DNA of 64,000 bases from Zonotrichia leucophrys gambelii (lineage: Eukaryota; Chordata; Aves; Passeriformes; Passerellidae), in contig NC_088172.1 of the NCBI RefSeq assembly GCF_028769735.1, positions 37,534,397 to 37,598,396 of the forward strand, given 5' to 3'. Under the pieces are notes generated by a model that was not told the origin of the DNA, ran no database searches, and worked only from the letters and a program-made list of their open reading frames with translations. Position numbers and translations under genes: made by a program. Position 1 is the stretch's first letter. Every line of letters starts with the position of its first letter. Shown here piece by piece: positions 41,801 through 49,869 of the stretch.

Positions 41801-44800
41801 GAATTTAAAATGCCTGTAAGCAATATCCCGCAAAAGAGAAATAACTAGGTGAAAATCTGAAAACACCTCTTAAATCTTCTTAATTGTATACTTATTTAAA
41901 AACTGGTGCAGACACTAATCTTTTTGCTCAGGAAAGAAATTAGGTACCTGTTTTGTGCTCTTGTACCTGTACCCTGCTCTTGATATTTCCAGCCAGCACA
42001 ACCCTCCTCACCATGAAATTGAGATACATGTCAGGTCCTGGCTGGTAACTGAGGGAAAGGCCTATAAACGCCTGTAAACAATGGGAGAAAGCACCACAGG
42101 GGACAAGGATGCAGCATCAGCCCCAGTCAAGACTTGCTCAAACTGCTGCAGATCTGAACCCTTCTTCACAGGCATGAATTTGAAACGCAAATTTAAAAAA
42201 AAAATCACAACCAACAAACAAAAAACAACAAACCCACCCTATGGAATCACTACTGATTCCATTTCCTGTCATTTACCTTGCTTCTCTCTCAAATTTCCTG
42301 CTCCTTCTCCAGGAACAGCTTAGCTGCCCATAAAACCATAACTGAATCTAATTCTCTAATGCATAGCCTGTATAACCTGGTAGTTTAGTGTCATCTCTGT
42401 GAGTAGTCCAGACAACCTTGCAGCAACTATTAAATGAACAAAGTGTGCAATAAAACCTTCAGTATACTGTTTTCATAAGCTTCCATAACATAGGATGATT
42501 TTTTTAAAAATAGAAAGTACTTTATTTTTATGTACATTTAATGAAAGATAAAGTTCTTGTTACAGCTTGATCCTTAACTGGCCACAAAAAAGCTTTTCAG
42601 CATTTTGTATTCTGGACAGTCTTGAAGCTACTCAACTAATCTCTAATACAGGGCTATTAATTTTATTTTACTGCTAGGAAGCTATAGTGGTTATAGTAAG
42701 ATTATAACACTTTTTAAAAATTCCATAACAAGACAGGCTTTTTTTTCCAATAACAGAGAAATTTGGATAACTCTGTGCAAATGCTTTGTTTTGAAAAATA
42801 TTTTTAGAGGTAATTGCTAGACATTACTAGTGGCATCTCATGATGTTTGCCCCTTCTTCAAATGTTTCTCAAAAAAACCCTACTGCTTCAAAATAACAAA
42901 ATAGCAAGAAAAAAAATTAACAAAACAAAGTATCACCATTACATCATATTCTGCCTTCAAACAGTCACCTAATAAACTGTATTTTTCAGAACTTGAAATG
43001 GTTTATGTCAACTATAGCATACTCAATCTCTCAAAAAGCTTAGTTTGTAGGTAGTAACAGTCCTTAGATGCATAACTGAGTTTCACTGACTCTCCTCCCA
43101 CTTCCTGACACATTGATAAAAGGTTATATTAACAGGAAAGGATAAGCACACACATATGGACACAAAATGCTTATATTCACAGATATCAATTTTTTCACAC
43201 CCATTCTCATCCACCACATTAGCAATGAGCATGGCATCCTGTGGTTTTATCCTGTCCTTTACCAGCATCCTGTACTTTATCCTGCATAACCAAATGCCAA
43301 AATGCTGTGAAATACTTTGGAGTAAGGTTAATGAGATTTCAGTGAGCTGTGGGCAAGGACAGGCATCACAGTTAACCCACTCCAACCAATCTTATCTCAC
43401 ACCAGAGGATTAGGAGCATCACAGAAGAATTTTACCCAGAGTGGGAGCAGCAGCAATGCTGCTTCCTCTCCCTCAGCTGCTGTGAGGTACAAGTGCTCAT
43501 TAGTCCATTACTGATAAAACTGAAGAAGTGCTGCCTGCACTCTCTGCACTGGCTTGAGTCACATCCAAGTTGCACACTCATTATTTGTCCTCAGCCAAAT
43601 AAACTTCACAGCCTCAGTTTCTCTACCTGCATCTTAAAGCAGGGTATTAATGTGAGACTCTCTGAGGTCAGCCTTAACTGACACAGATGAAAAAAACACC
43701 AAAAATTACAGAGAAACCTTCACTATTGACACTACAGAGATATCCAGTATAGAGGGCAGATTTACCAAGAAGTATGGTTCTTCCTAAGAACTAAGCAAAA
43801 AAAAAACGAAGCAAACCTTTACAGAACAACTTTCTCAGGACTTCTGATCAAGGTTTTGAATGACAAGGTTTTGATAGTGACAACTACTATCTACAGAACT
43901 ATACAAAAAGCCCTACTGCTTCAAAATAGCAGTACAGTAAAAAATAAAAGAAATAAATTAAGTATCAACATGGTATTATATTCTCCCTTTAAACAGTCAC
44001 CAAATAAGCTGTCATTTTTAAATATTTCTGTATATTTGTCCACCCTCAATACCAAAATGGCTGCAATATTTTTAGGGTTCTCTTAACTGCCTATGCTACT
44101 TGCTACAGGTATGGCAACTTCAAAGATTAGCAGGAAATTGCCTTCTTTAACCAGATTTTTAAAAGCTTTTCTTGGTATTAGCCCAGTGTTCTTCAAGAAA
44201 TCTTTAGCTATATCTCACACAGAAACACTTGAGAGGGGAGGGTGCGAAGGAAAAATGTTAGTAGTGAGCAACAGGACAACATACAGCCAGGCTGGGGAGC
44301 AGCAACAAAAACAAAAAGCACAAACAAACAAAAGCCAAACAAATATTTTTTTTTTAATTTTGAAACACCATAAACTTTGCATGGGTTTCTATTATAATGA
44401 AAGTTAACGAAATAGCTTTTATCTATTTCATATCAATACTTTTTCTAGATACAAAAATGCAGCCATTCATCTGGTTTTCTTCCCTTCCCAACAGTAGGTT
44501 TTTATGTTCTTAAACTTCAAGAAGGAAGATCTACATTCCAAACGGAATAGTTCCTACAGCCTCTTTTCTCTCAGAGAAGAGACTGCAATCTTTTTCTAGC
44601 ATTATCCTTGCATTCACTGCTGTTATTCTTAAGGGTTTGTGAAATGTTTTCAACATCTTGTTTTGTTCAAGTTACTATAAAAAACTCAGGATAGATACTT
44701 TATTCTTTCCATCAGCTTTGTAACAAATTATGAATACCCAATGCCCTAAAACAGGAGAATTTATTTAATGAAGACCAAAAGAAACTAAAAAAGATGAACT

Positions 44801-47800
44801 AGCAAGCTTCCAGGTACATGTACTTAACTACAAAGCACATCACAATCTCTGACCACCTGGTTCAGCACAGCTTTATAATTATGTGCCTCAATCCAGCAGC
44901 ACAGGTAAAAGTCAAAAAGTACACAAAGTTCAGCAAACATATCAGCATTGTGCAACAACTGCCATATTATCCAACTAAATTAATTCACCCCTTGCTCCCC
45001 ATTTCCTTTCTAGATGCTGACATTTAAGCTTACACAAGCTTACACTGAAACCTCAAAGCAAGTCCAACAGCAGGAAAGTACTTTGATGGACACTCCTCCA
45101 CCCCAAACTGCTGAGGGGAAAAAAGAAACTTTTTCTTCAACTTTCACAATTAACATTTAGAAAAACAACTTGAAAATTCCCATTGCAGAAAATACCTTTT
45201 TAGCAAAGAATGAATCTGCACCAGAATAACTTTTTAGCAATCACATTCTTTGTTCCAAGAGCAGTCCTTGCAATGGTTTTACTCACAGTAATTAGGCTAA
45301 ATTAATACCAGTATTTGCCCAAAACAAAGGTAACCCAGAAAAAGTATGACTTTTTTAGTAATAAAACATATATACACACATATGTTTTAAAGAAACAAGT
45401 CAAGGATAAACAATATAGCCTGAAGCCATATTCACCATCACCTGAAGCCATCACCAACACTGAAAGAATCAGTCTGCTTTCCCTCAGTCACATCCTGTAC
45501 CGTCCCAGCTACACACAGCCTTACACAGAAATGAATACACATTAAAAATAAGACAGAAGAAAGAAAAAAGGGACAACAATCAATTTTAGTTAAAATTACA
45601 TTCTTCCACTCCCATACATTTGGCACAAGGGATGGGGAGAAAAACAACACTTAACTCTGTCAGAGCACTGCTGCCTCGATGCTATTATGAAACTTCAGTC
45701 CAAGACACAAAGCTGAATAATTAACCTTCCATAAAGGCTTTATTAGCTCTGGAGTGAACACCAAGGAGGTAAAGTCATTTGGACAAATCCAGTTTACAAA
45801 GTCAATTACCTGCTTGTTTGGTTTATCAAAGCTGAGGTAATGAAATTATGGGACAGTTCACAGGGTGTCTAGCACACCAGAGCAAAACCCTCCCAGATAC
45901 TAGCATCAATCCCTACCACAGGCTGCAGCAACACTTGATATGGACTCCATCAGAATGCCTGGAAAAAGCAGGCTTAGACGCTCAAGAAAAAAAGCAGCTC
46001 AGTTTTTCTCAGTACTTTAGAGACATAAGTTACATCATGCTGTTCTTCCAGACAGTAGTATTGAAAAGGCTTTCCAAGAGTTTATTATAAGAAGAACTAA
46101 AAGCAAAAGGTTAATGGCTTGCCAAAAAACTATTCTGCTACAAATCTGACATTAGGTAACACATTTTGATTTTCCTTGAAGTAGTAAAGCAATATAGATC
46201 CAGTCTTACTTTCCAAGCTTCACTACAGCAAAAACAAACACGGAGTTTTGGGGGGGTTTATTTATTCCACGAGCATTTACTACAAAACTACAGCACAGAA
46301 ACAAATCCTAAAATATTACAGGCCATCAGCAATTCCCAGATTTTTGCTGTACTTCTCCCTCCACTGGCACTCTGTAGTGTATCACATACCAGCAATCCAT
46401 GGCAGCACGTTTGCAGATGGAGGCAGCAGGCACCAGTGGTGTGACCTTCCTGCAGTGAGCATTTCGCCCTTGCGAAACGCTAGCTCTCGTCTGCTCTTAC
46501 AACATAACGTGGCTGAAGCTCCTCTTCCAACAGAGTTTTTACCAAAAAAGGAATCTGCTCTGTGTCTTTTGGATGCTCTGGTTTGCATTGCAAAGGGGTC
46601 CTGAAGTGAGGAGGACAAGCATTGATTTGCTTCAAAAGCTCCCCCTGATCTGGTCTTCACCACTGCAGCTGGAGCTGAAAGAGCTCACCAGTACAACCTC
46701 CCCAATCCACCAGGGGTGACAGAGGCTGGGCCCTCTAGCACAGGTAGGGCAAAACACAGCCCCAGAACAAAAATGTTACTTGGTTCCACACACAGAGGGC
46801 AGAGGTCTTAGCAGAACTTGTTCTCTTTGGCCCAATACTGTGCCTCAGTACTGGAAACTCCACCCTAAACTAGCATCAAAATAACATCTCACATCAACAT
46901 CCAGATATTTCTGCCCATCGAAGGAAGCAGGATGCACTAGTGTTGGAAGATTTCTCTTCTGAAGACAGAGGCCTTCCCTTTGTTTCTGAAATAGGTGGTT
47001 TTGCTGTTTTTTTAAACTAGTGAATTACACTGAAAACAAGAAGCAGTGGCTAAACAATTAGTATTTTCTACCATCACAAGGTTTTAATTTATTCCTGAAA
47101 TCTTGTTCAAATGCTGGAACAGGCATGGTTGAATACATACAAAAAGCTGTGAGAAAAATACTCAGAGGATTTTGCTGGAAATTACTTGCCTAAGAACCAT
47201 ACACTTAAACAACTTAAACATCACAATGTTCTGCTACTTAGCAGATTTACTTCATAAGAACTTACTTAGCAGACCAACATTAGTCCCAAATGATGATCTG
47301 TATGACACCACAACTCTTAGTTTAAACAGAGCCTGAAGAACAGAACTCAATCAAGAGACTGCAGGCATGCCATTAATGCATATGCTAAAAACTGGACTAC
47401 ATTCACATTTTAAAATCCATTAAGACAATTATGAGGCAGAAATCATTCTTCCATCTCCCTTCATTTCCACTGGTGATTTTCACTAAGTTGACTCATTTCT
47501 TTGCACCAACAGCATAATAAAATCTACCTTTTACTTTGGAGAGTATGGTTTGACACAGCTTTGGAAGAATCTAGCACTGAATGCAGAATAATATGCAGCA
47601 GGCCCTCTATATACTGGACAATGCTGGCTAGACAGAAATTAGTAATAAATTTAATGGCAGGCCGATTTGGAAACTTAGTGAAATCCATACAGCCATATTC
47701 CAAAGTCAGGTTTCATTTTCTGACATTCTGTAAGGATAGTTGACAATCACCTATGTAAGGCTGGTAAAGTGCTTCAAGCTTACAGCATTTCTACAGCTTT

Positions 47801-49438
47801 TCCTGCTTCTGTCAGCCCCCTGAAACTGATGCTAACATCACAGTGTGTCCCTGCTGGCCATACCATTCTGCACAGTATCTCAGGCAAGACACAATCATTT
47901 TCCCAAGAAGCAGCTTTTAAGAACTAGGGAGGAAGGAAAGCATCATTCAAGAGAAAAAAGGGATTTTCTCCCCCACTGCCTCCCACCCTTCACCAGAACA
48001 AAAATAAAAATCTTGGTGTTTGGAAAAAGGTTACAGAAGTAGCATTTTCCCTCTGACTCCTTGCTCCTCAAGAACAACCCAAAGATTACAAAACACCAAC
48101 AACAGTAACGCCTCTCTCTTGCTACAGTCAGGATGCAGAAAGAGGAGGCAGAGAAACCTTTCCTTTCAGAAGAGAGAACCAACTCCTCAGCTGCACAACA
48201 GGTAGTGAGTACCTGGAGGACAGAGACCAGCCCTCCAAAGAGGTCCTCCAGCCAGGGCCCTGCCAGAGGCCACCGGCAAGTCTGGCAGCAGCCAAGACTG
48301 TGAACAGCTGTCATTTGGCACCAAAACAACATTTGTTCTATCCTACTCCTCACTAGAAGGCACAGGACTAAGATTCCATTGCTAGGTATTTCTTCTACAC
48401 ATAAAACTAAGCTAAGCAGAACCTGGCAAGCCCTTTAAAACGGCATCAAAGCCACTAAGTAACCATCAGATACTGAATGTAAAAAGATGCAAGGAACAAA
48501 AGGGATTCTGCTCAGATGGCAAAGCAGAACTGTTCTTAAGAAGTCAGTAGGTTTCTACAAAGGGAACCAGTATCAAGCATCCCTGTTTTACTAAGCACTT
48601 ACCACCCAGCCTTTAAACACAATTTCTACAGCCTTTTTAATCCCAGAACTGCTGTTAAAAATGTGTTCCTGTGCAGCCTATAGACCAAAACGCCTTCTCC
48701 TTCCAAGAATAGAGGGATGCAGGAAAGACAAAGTGGAAAATTACTTTGGAAATGAGATTCGGAACTAGTCAAAGAAACTTTATAACACTGTTCAGGGACA
48801 CAAAGCAACATCCCGAAGGGTGAAACAGAAATTTAGCCCTTCGGACATTTAACTGTGATTTGCAATGGGAAAAAAACAAATCCCCATTTTCGCACCCTCT
48901 GTGACCTTATGGCACATAAAAGCTGAACCTGTAACTTTTCCTCTTCGTCCCCAACTCAATAGCTTGCTCTTTCCCCACGACCAAAATTTAGGTCATCCAC
49001 GCTGAAACACTCCGGGAAGCCAAGGGAAAACGCGAGCCCCAGACAAAGCGCGGAGCCGGGCGCAGCGATGACTCTGCAGGAGCCGCGGCGCGGAGCCGGG
49101 CGCGCTCGCTCGGGGGGCGGCGGCCCCGGGACCCTTCCTCCGGCCCAGGTACCGCTAAATGGCCGCCGCCGAGCGCAGCGCGGCGCCGCCGCCCCTCCAG
49201 GCGGCCCCGGGGGCGCGGGCAGGGCCGGACGGGAGCCCCGAGCGCGGCGGGCCCGGCCCGGCCCCGCGGTGTGGCGGCGCAAGAGCCGACCGTGCCCGCG
49301 GTTGGGCCGCTCACCGGCGTGCTGGTCCCGCGGCCACAGGTAGTAGGTGGCAGGGATGACGATGAGCCCCACGAAGCTGGTGAGGAAGTAGAAGAACGTG
49401 TTGCCGCTGTCGTCGTACTGGAACTGCTGCCCCGCCAT
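1715..49438 (-). CDS. SEC63: SEC63, ER translocon J-domain protein (exons 1-18; 3' end off the left edge)
   Basis: Sec63 is a three-pass ER membrane protein. It works with Sec61 and Sec62 and recruits the lumenal Hsp70 BiP through its J domain to drive protein import. Eighteen exons were traced from the ATG at 49436-49438; the joined frame is 640 codons with phase kept at every junction. Membrane segments lie at about residues 15-35, 77-91 and 188-208. The J domain is about 104-165, with the BiP-activating HPD triad at 132-134, so it sits in the lumen between the second and third membrane segments. The cytosolic Sec63 (Brl) domain begins near 219. It is interrupted by a lysine-rich stretch (about 510-550) and a glutamate/serine-rich stretch (about 557-605). 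I aligned it to the remembered human protein (760 residues): most exons are nearly identical. The last ~120 residues, including the acidic Sec62-binding tail, are not in the window. The identification is firm; individual coordinates could be off by a base or two. Confidence 0.97.
1817..2629 (-). other. SEC63 intron 17
   Basis: Ordinary intron sequence with nothing recognisable beyond the splice sites. Confidence 0.75.
2630..2788 (-). CDS. SEC63: SEC63 exon 17 (acidic linker, residues 554-606)
   Basis: Encodes an acidic, serine-rich stretch that starts EVVVKEEEEEVSDKGSESEE and ends KQNKDDEA. The serines next to acidic residues look like casein kinase 2 sites, known for human SEC63. Acceptor CCATTAG|, donor GCT|GTAAGC. 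The first residues differ from the human VVGNEAAVKE stretch and the bird form is about four residues shorter. Confidence 0.93.
3060..3197 (+). mobile_element. CR1 LINE 3' tail in SEC63 intron 16
   Basis: The stretch around 3069-3192 reads like the CR1 3' end: a part resembling the usual GGCCAGGTTGGATGGGG (here GGCCAGACTGGGTGGGG), then CCCTGCCCACAG, GGGGTTGGAGCTAAA, and the terminal ATCTTCCAACCCAAACCATTCTA. Only the extreme 3' part is clear, which is typical of 5'-truncated CR1 copies in birds. It lies antisense to SEC63 in intron 16 (2789-3673). Confidence 0.8.
3674..3832 (-). CDS. SEC63: SEC63 exon 16 (lysine-rich linker, residues 501-553)
   Basis: Encodes a strongly basic linker with runs such as KSKKKKPLKKKP, ending QKQKQANG. 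It is inserted within the Sec63 domain. Acceptor CCTGCAG|. The donor GGG|GTAGCT matches the consensus poorly at +4 and +5, yet it is the only nearby GT that keeps frame into exon 17. Confidence 0.93.
4057..4116 (-). CDS. SEC63: SEC63 exon 15 (residues 481-500)
   Basis: Sixty bases encoding EVFEKEQSICAAEEQPAEDG, identical to the human residues as remembered. Acceptor CTAACCAG|, donor GGG|GTAAGT. Phase 0 at both ends. Confidence 0.95.
4117..5715 (-). other. SEC63 intron 14
   Basis: AT-rich intron with nothing recognisable; no open frame longer than chance. Confidence 0.7.
5716..5798 (-). CDS. SEC63: SEC63 exon 14 (residues 453-480)
   Basis: Encodes VLDDEDSNNITVGSLVTVLV and TLTRQTMA. Acceptor GCACTAG|, donor GCA|GTAAGT, leaving in phase 0. 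Confidence 0.95.
5799..7554 (-). other. SEC63 intron 13
   Basis: AT-rich intron. No exon, RNA gene or repeat family was recognised. Confidence 0.7.
7555..7702 (-). CDS. SEC63: SEC63 exon 13 (residues 404-453)
   Basis: Encodes YKIKSIQDLVSLKGSDRRNL and onward to SFPYVTMDIKPQ. Acceptor TTTTTCAG|, donor AGG|GTGAGT, leaving in phase 1. Confidence 0.95.
7703..9393 (-). other. SEC63 intron 12
   Basis: AT-rich intron with short homopolymer runs (poly-T near 9010, poly-C near 9100). Nothing else recognised. Confidence 0.7.
9394..9548 (-). CDS. SEC63: SEC63 exon 12 (residues 352-403)
   Basis: Encodes REFRAPSLGSLENCMKLSQM and onward through QFKSPLLQLPHIEEDN to NHKK in the Sec63 domain. Acceptor CCCCAAG| (a weak polypyrimidine tract), donor AAG|GTATAA, leaving in phase 0. 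Confidence 0.95.
9549..14206 (-). other. SEC63 intron 11
   Basis: A 4.7-kb AT-rich intron. The only recognisable content is a CR1 tail at about 11284-11500; the rest shows short chance frames. Confidence 0.7.
11284..11500 (-). mobile_element. CR1 LINE 3' tail, antisense copy in intron 11
   Basis: Reads as the reverse complement of a CR1 3' end. From low to high coordinate it has AATCATAGAATAATTTGCAT, TCTAGTTCCAACCC, GGATAGGGACACTTTCCA, then CTTGAACACTTCCAAGGATG and GGGGCATCC, ending near CCACCCTCTTTCAGTTT. The CR1 3' end is therefore at 11284 and the element runs on the minus strand, the same direction as SEC63. Confidence 0.9.
14207..14299 (-). CDS. SEC63: SEC63 exon 11 (residues 321-352)
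   Basis: Encodes DQQFILKKSPALLQEMINVI and onward to MARSRE. Acceptor CTTGCAG|, donor AAG|GTAAGA, leaving in phase 1. The exon is recognisable by near identity to the human segment. Confidence 0.95.
14300..15465 (-). other. SEC63 intron 10
   Basis: AT-rich intron. The 100-codon frame at 15104-15406 (+) has no recognisable similarity and looks like chance. Confidence 0.7.
15466..15598 (-). CDS. SEC63: SEC63 exon 10 (residues 277-321)
   Basis: Encodes LIREIGGINLKKNEPPLTYP and onward to VPEVLEE in the Sec63 domain. Acceptor TTTTAG|, donor AAG|GTAATG, leaving in phase 1. Small differences from human include Tyr for Cys after PLT. Confidence 0.95.
16396..16431. repeat. 18-bp perfect tandem duplication
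   Basis: The unit GAGTACATCCTGGATCAA occurs twice back to back (16396-16413 and 16414-16431). This is probably replication slippage. Confidence 0.9.
16610..17330 (+). mobile_element. Old CR1-like LINE 3' region in intron 9
   Basis: Phrases typical of the 3' part of sauropsid CR1-like LINEs occur in order: AAATGCAAAGTCATGCACTT, a stretch around TGGTCACAAACAAGACTCCT, then AGAACAGCAAGTTCTGGAAC and a tail near GGTCTTCTCCAGCC. It is strongly diverged with no open frame. The assignment is by remembered family pattern. Confidence 0.5.
18180..18274 (-). CDS. SEC63: SEC63 exon 9 (residues 245-276)
   Basis: Encodes RLIMVLAGASEFDPQYNKDA and onward to NIQIPQ in the Sec63 domain. Acceptor TTTTCAG|, donor CAG|GTCAGT, leaving in phase 0. 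Confidence 0.95.
18275..20736 (-). other. SEC63 intron 8
   Basis: AT-rich intron with no recognisable feature. Confidence 0.7.
20737..20845 (-). CDS. SEC63: SEC63 exon 8 (residues 209-245)
   Basis: Starts GSWWYRSIRYSGDQILIR, the cytosolic side right after membrane segment 3 and the start of the Sec63 domain. Acceptor ATTTCAG|, donor AAC|GTAAGT, leaving in phase 1. Confidence 0.96.
20846..23324 (-). other. SEC63 intron 7
   Basis: AT-rich intron with no recognisable feature. Confidence 0.7.
23325..23375 (-). CDS. SEC63: SEC63 exon 7 (third membrane segment, residues 192-208)
   Basis: A 51-base exon coding VLFVYGLAFMVILPVVV, the core of the third transmembrane helix. Acceptor TCTGTAG|, donor GTG|GTAAGT. 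Both ends are in phase 0, so skipping it would keep frame but remove the membrane span. Confidence 0.95.
23376..24084 (-). other. SEC63 intron 6
   Basis: Short intron with nothing recognised apart from a poly-T run near 24020. Confidence 0.7.
24085..24143 (-). CDS. SEC63: SEC63 exon 6 (residues 172-191)
   Basis: Encodes TSFGIALPAWIVDQKNSIL, which leads into the third membrane segment. Acceptor CCTACAG|, donor CTG|GTGAGT, leaving in phase 0. Confidence 0.96.
24633..24938 (+). repeat. Left (5') LTR of the compact element
   Basis: Begins TGTAGGGGGATACAGTATGG and ends near CTATAATGACA. A TATA box (TATAAAAG) sits at 24763-24770. The 3' boundary could be 24938 or 24941, just before the primer-binding site. 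It differs from the right LTR by substitutions and by loss of about 12 bp including a CCAAT box. Confidence 0.85.
24944..24961 (+). other. tRNA-Trp-type primer-binding site
   Basis: TGGTGACCCCACTGTGAT lies a few bases inside the left LTR. The remembered alpharetroviral site is TGGTGACCCCGACGTGAT; the three central bases differ. Position and sequence together support a minus-strand primer site. Confidence 0.75.
24989..25050 (+). repeat. Duplicated 25-bp motif inside the element
   Basis: A 25-bp unit that begins ATATGACCCTGTGGATTCAG occurs at 24989-25013 and 25026-25050. A related GGACTCAAATACTAA / GGACTTGAATACTAA pair flanks the copies, so a unit of about 37-80 bp has been partly tandemly copied. 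Confidence 0.9.
25323..25338 (+). other. Polypurine tract of the compact element
   Basis: An A/G run (AAAGAAAAAGGGGGAA) ends at the first base of the right LTR, the position where plus-strand synthesis is primed in LTR elements. Confidence 0.85.
25339..25657 (+). repeat. Right (3') LTR of the compact element
   Basis: About 90 percent like the left LTR by eye over 306 bp. It keeps a CCAAT box at 25465-25469, 12 bases upstream of TATAAAAG at 25481-25488, an ordinary retroviral U3 promoter layout. The end near AATAACA is approximate. Confidence 0.85.
28485..28546 (-). CDS. SEC63: SEC63 exon 5 (end of J domain, residues 151-172)
   Basis: Encodes LTDEESRKNWEEFGNPDGPQ, the last helix of the J domain, identical to the human residues as I remember them. 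Acceptor TAACTAG|, donor AAG|GTAACA, leaving in phase 1. Confidence 0.96.
28547..31256 (-). other. SEC63 intron 4
   Basis: AT-rich intron. It holds a small tandem duplication (29121-29160) and nothing else recognised. Confidence 0.7.
29121..29160. repeat. 20-bp tandem duplication
   Basis: Two neighbouring copies of a TGACARTTTTTTGGCAATT-like unit (29121-29140 and 29142-29160). It is imperfect and probably slippage. Confidence 0.8.
31257..31369 (-). CDS. SEC63: SEC63 exon 4 (J-domain core with HPD, residues 114-151)
   Basis: Carries helices II and III of the J domain, with KKQYRALSLKYHPDKGGDEV including the HPD triad at 132-134 that stimulates BiP ATP hydrolysis. Acceptor TTTGTAG|, donor AGC|GTAAGT, leaving in phase 2. 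Confidence 0.97.
31370..34885 (-). other. SEC63 intron 3
   Basis: A 3.5-kb AT-rich intron. No repeat family or RNA gene was recognised. Confidence 0.7.
34886..35000 (-). CDS. SEC63: SEC63 exon 3 (residues 75-113)
   Basis: Encodes the second membrane segment (KIVLLAGWALFLFLAY) and the start of the J domain (NPYEVLHLDP). Acceptor CAAACAG|, donor CCT|GTAAGT, leaving in phase 0. Histidine replaces the human asparagine in the VLNLDP motif. Confidence 0.96.
35001..35791 (-). other. SEC63 intron 2
   Basis: Short AT-rich intron with a poly-A run near 35304. Nothing else seen. Confidence 0.7.
35792..35891 (-). CDS. SEC63: SEC63 exon 2 (residues 42-75)
   Basis: Encodes EQIRLKNIRNVYGRCLWYRL and the following stretch to PTV, the cytosolic loop between membrane segments 1 and 2. 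It is bounded by TTTTTACAG| and GAA|GTACGT. It enters in phase 1 and leaves in phase 2, matching exons 1 and 3. Confidence 0.96.
37165..37260 (-). mobile_element. CR1 fragment (coding-region remnant) in intron 1
   Basis: The stretch around AGAAGTTTAGGTAGATTACA resembles the reverse complement of CR1 reverse transcriptase sequence that usually reads like AAAGTCCAGGTAGACTACAT. Short and diverged. Confidence 0.5.
37420..37615 (-). mobile_element. Diverged CR1 3' tail in intron 1
   Basis: Reverse complement of a CR1 3' end: GGTTGGAAAGGGTGGAGAAG, ACCTCAGGAGATCACCTAAT, TGCTGCTCAAGGTCTGGC and ACAACCTATTATACACTCTG occur in the expected order. Many substitutions indicate an old copy. Confidence 0.75.
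38858..38893. repeat. Compound AC/TA microsatellite
   Basis: About eleven AC units run directly into about eight TA units. Confidence 0.95.
40640..41420 (+). mobile_element. Possible old CR1-like fragment in intron 1
   Basis: Several phrases recall CR1 ORF2 and its downstream region, such as TTTCCAAAAGGCTTTTGAAA, then TAACAAGGACAAGTGCATCC and ATGCAATCTTGGTGTTG. The order and spacing fit, but divergence is high and no frame survives. Confidence 0.45.
42874..44019. repeat. Diverged 113-bp direct duplication, copies about 1 kb apart
   Basis: Copy one is 42874-42986 and copy two is 43906-44019. Both share CCCTACTGCTTCAAAATA, an AAGTATCA segment and an AAACAGTCACC(T/A)AATAA segment in the same order, roughly 75 percent alike by eye. 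The family is unknown; it may be two fragments of one dispersed repeat. Confidence 0.75.
49315..49438 (-). CDS. SEC63: SEC63 exon 1 (residues 1-41)
   Basis: The frame starts MAGQQFQYDD and runs through the first membrane segment to DQHA, then breaks in phase 1 at a strong donor (CCG|GTGAGC). The start is the only ATG in frame that gives the conserved SEC63 N-terminus, and it sits in a good Kozak context (GCC before ATGG). The longer frame reading upstream to about 49555 is 5' UTR read through by chance. Confidence 0.97.
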
Positions 49439-49559
49439 GGCCGCGCCGACCGCCCGCCCGTCCCCGCCGCCGCTGCCGCCGGCGGCCCCCGGTACCGCCG
49501 CCCCGGGATCCCGCGAGATCGGAAGCTCGGCAGGCCGCGCAAGGAGACGTGTCACTACT

Positions 49560-49650
49560 CAGCCACCATAGCCCGAGTGGCGTCACCGGCGGGACCGCCC
49601 ACAACCCCGCCCGGCCGCCGATTGGCCCGGGCCAAGGCCCCGCCCCCTGG
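49560..49650 (-). promoter_or_regulatory. Proximal promoter elements of SEC63
   Basis: On the SEC63 strand there is a CCAAT box (ATTGG on the plus strand, 49621-49625) between two GC boxes (CCCCGCCC at 49605-49612 and CCCCGCCCC at 49638-49646). A TGACGCCA-like ATF/CREB half site lies at about 49579-49586. No TATA box is apparent, in line with a CpG-island promoter. The transcription start cannot be fixed from sequence alone. Confidence 0.6.
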
Positions 49651-49869
49651 TCACGGAATCCCATGGTGTGGGGCCGCGGGATCACAGCGCGGGCCGCGCC
49701 GGTGTGGAGCGGCTGTGGCCATCGGGGCTGATTTCCCTGCTAAAGCAGGGTTGTCTCAGAGAACGTGCCACAGAGTCACGGGTTCGTTACGGCTGAAAGA
49801 AATTTCTGGATTTTGTCCAAACCCCCCTTGCAAGGAGCCGGTGCCAGCACTTAGAGCGGGTGGCGCAGG

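Larger units (their letters stand above)
35892..49314 (-). other. SEC63 intron 1 (13.4 kb)
   Basis: The long first intron, as usual for a CpG-island gene. It contains old CR1 pieces (about 37165-37260, 37420-37615 and probably 40640-41420), an AC/TA microsatellite (38858-38893) and a diverged 113-bp duplication (42874-42986 and 43906-44019). The rest is unremarkable. A 161-codon plus-strand frame at 37597-38082 shows no family signature. Confidence 0.7.
49030..49720. promoter_or_regulatory. CpG island over the SEC63 promoter and exon 1
   Basis: A dense run of CG dinucleotides and GC-rich sequence in otherwise AT-rich surroundings. It covers the SEC63 exon 1 coding part and about 280 bp upstream of the ATG, as expected for a housekeeping translocon gene. 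Long frames here on both strands arise because GC-rich DNA has few stop codons. Confidence 0.92.

Noticed and set aside
43083..43385. Minus-strand 100-codon frame in intron 1, considered as an alternative SEC63 exon.
   Set aside because: It does not match SEC63 between exons 1 and 2, whose junction is already seamless in phase.
48956..49555. Minus-strand frame of 199 codons with the SEC63 start in its middle.
   Set aside because: Only the part 49315-49438 is coding. The rest is 5' UTR and intron 1 in GC-rich sequence; the conserved start and the donor at 49314 define the exon.
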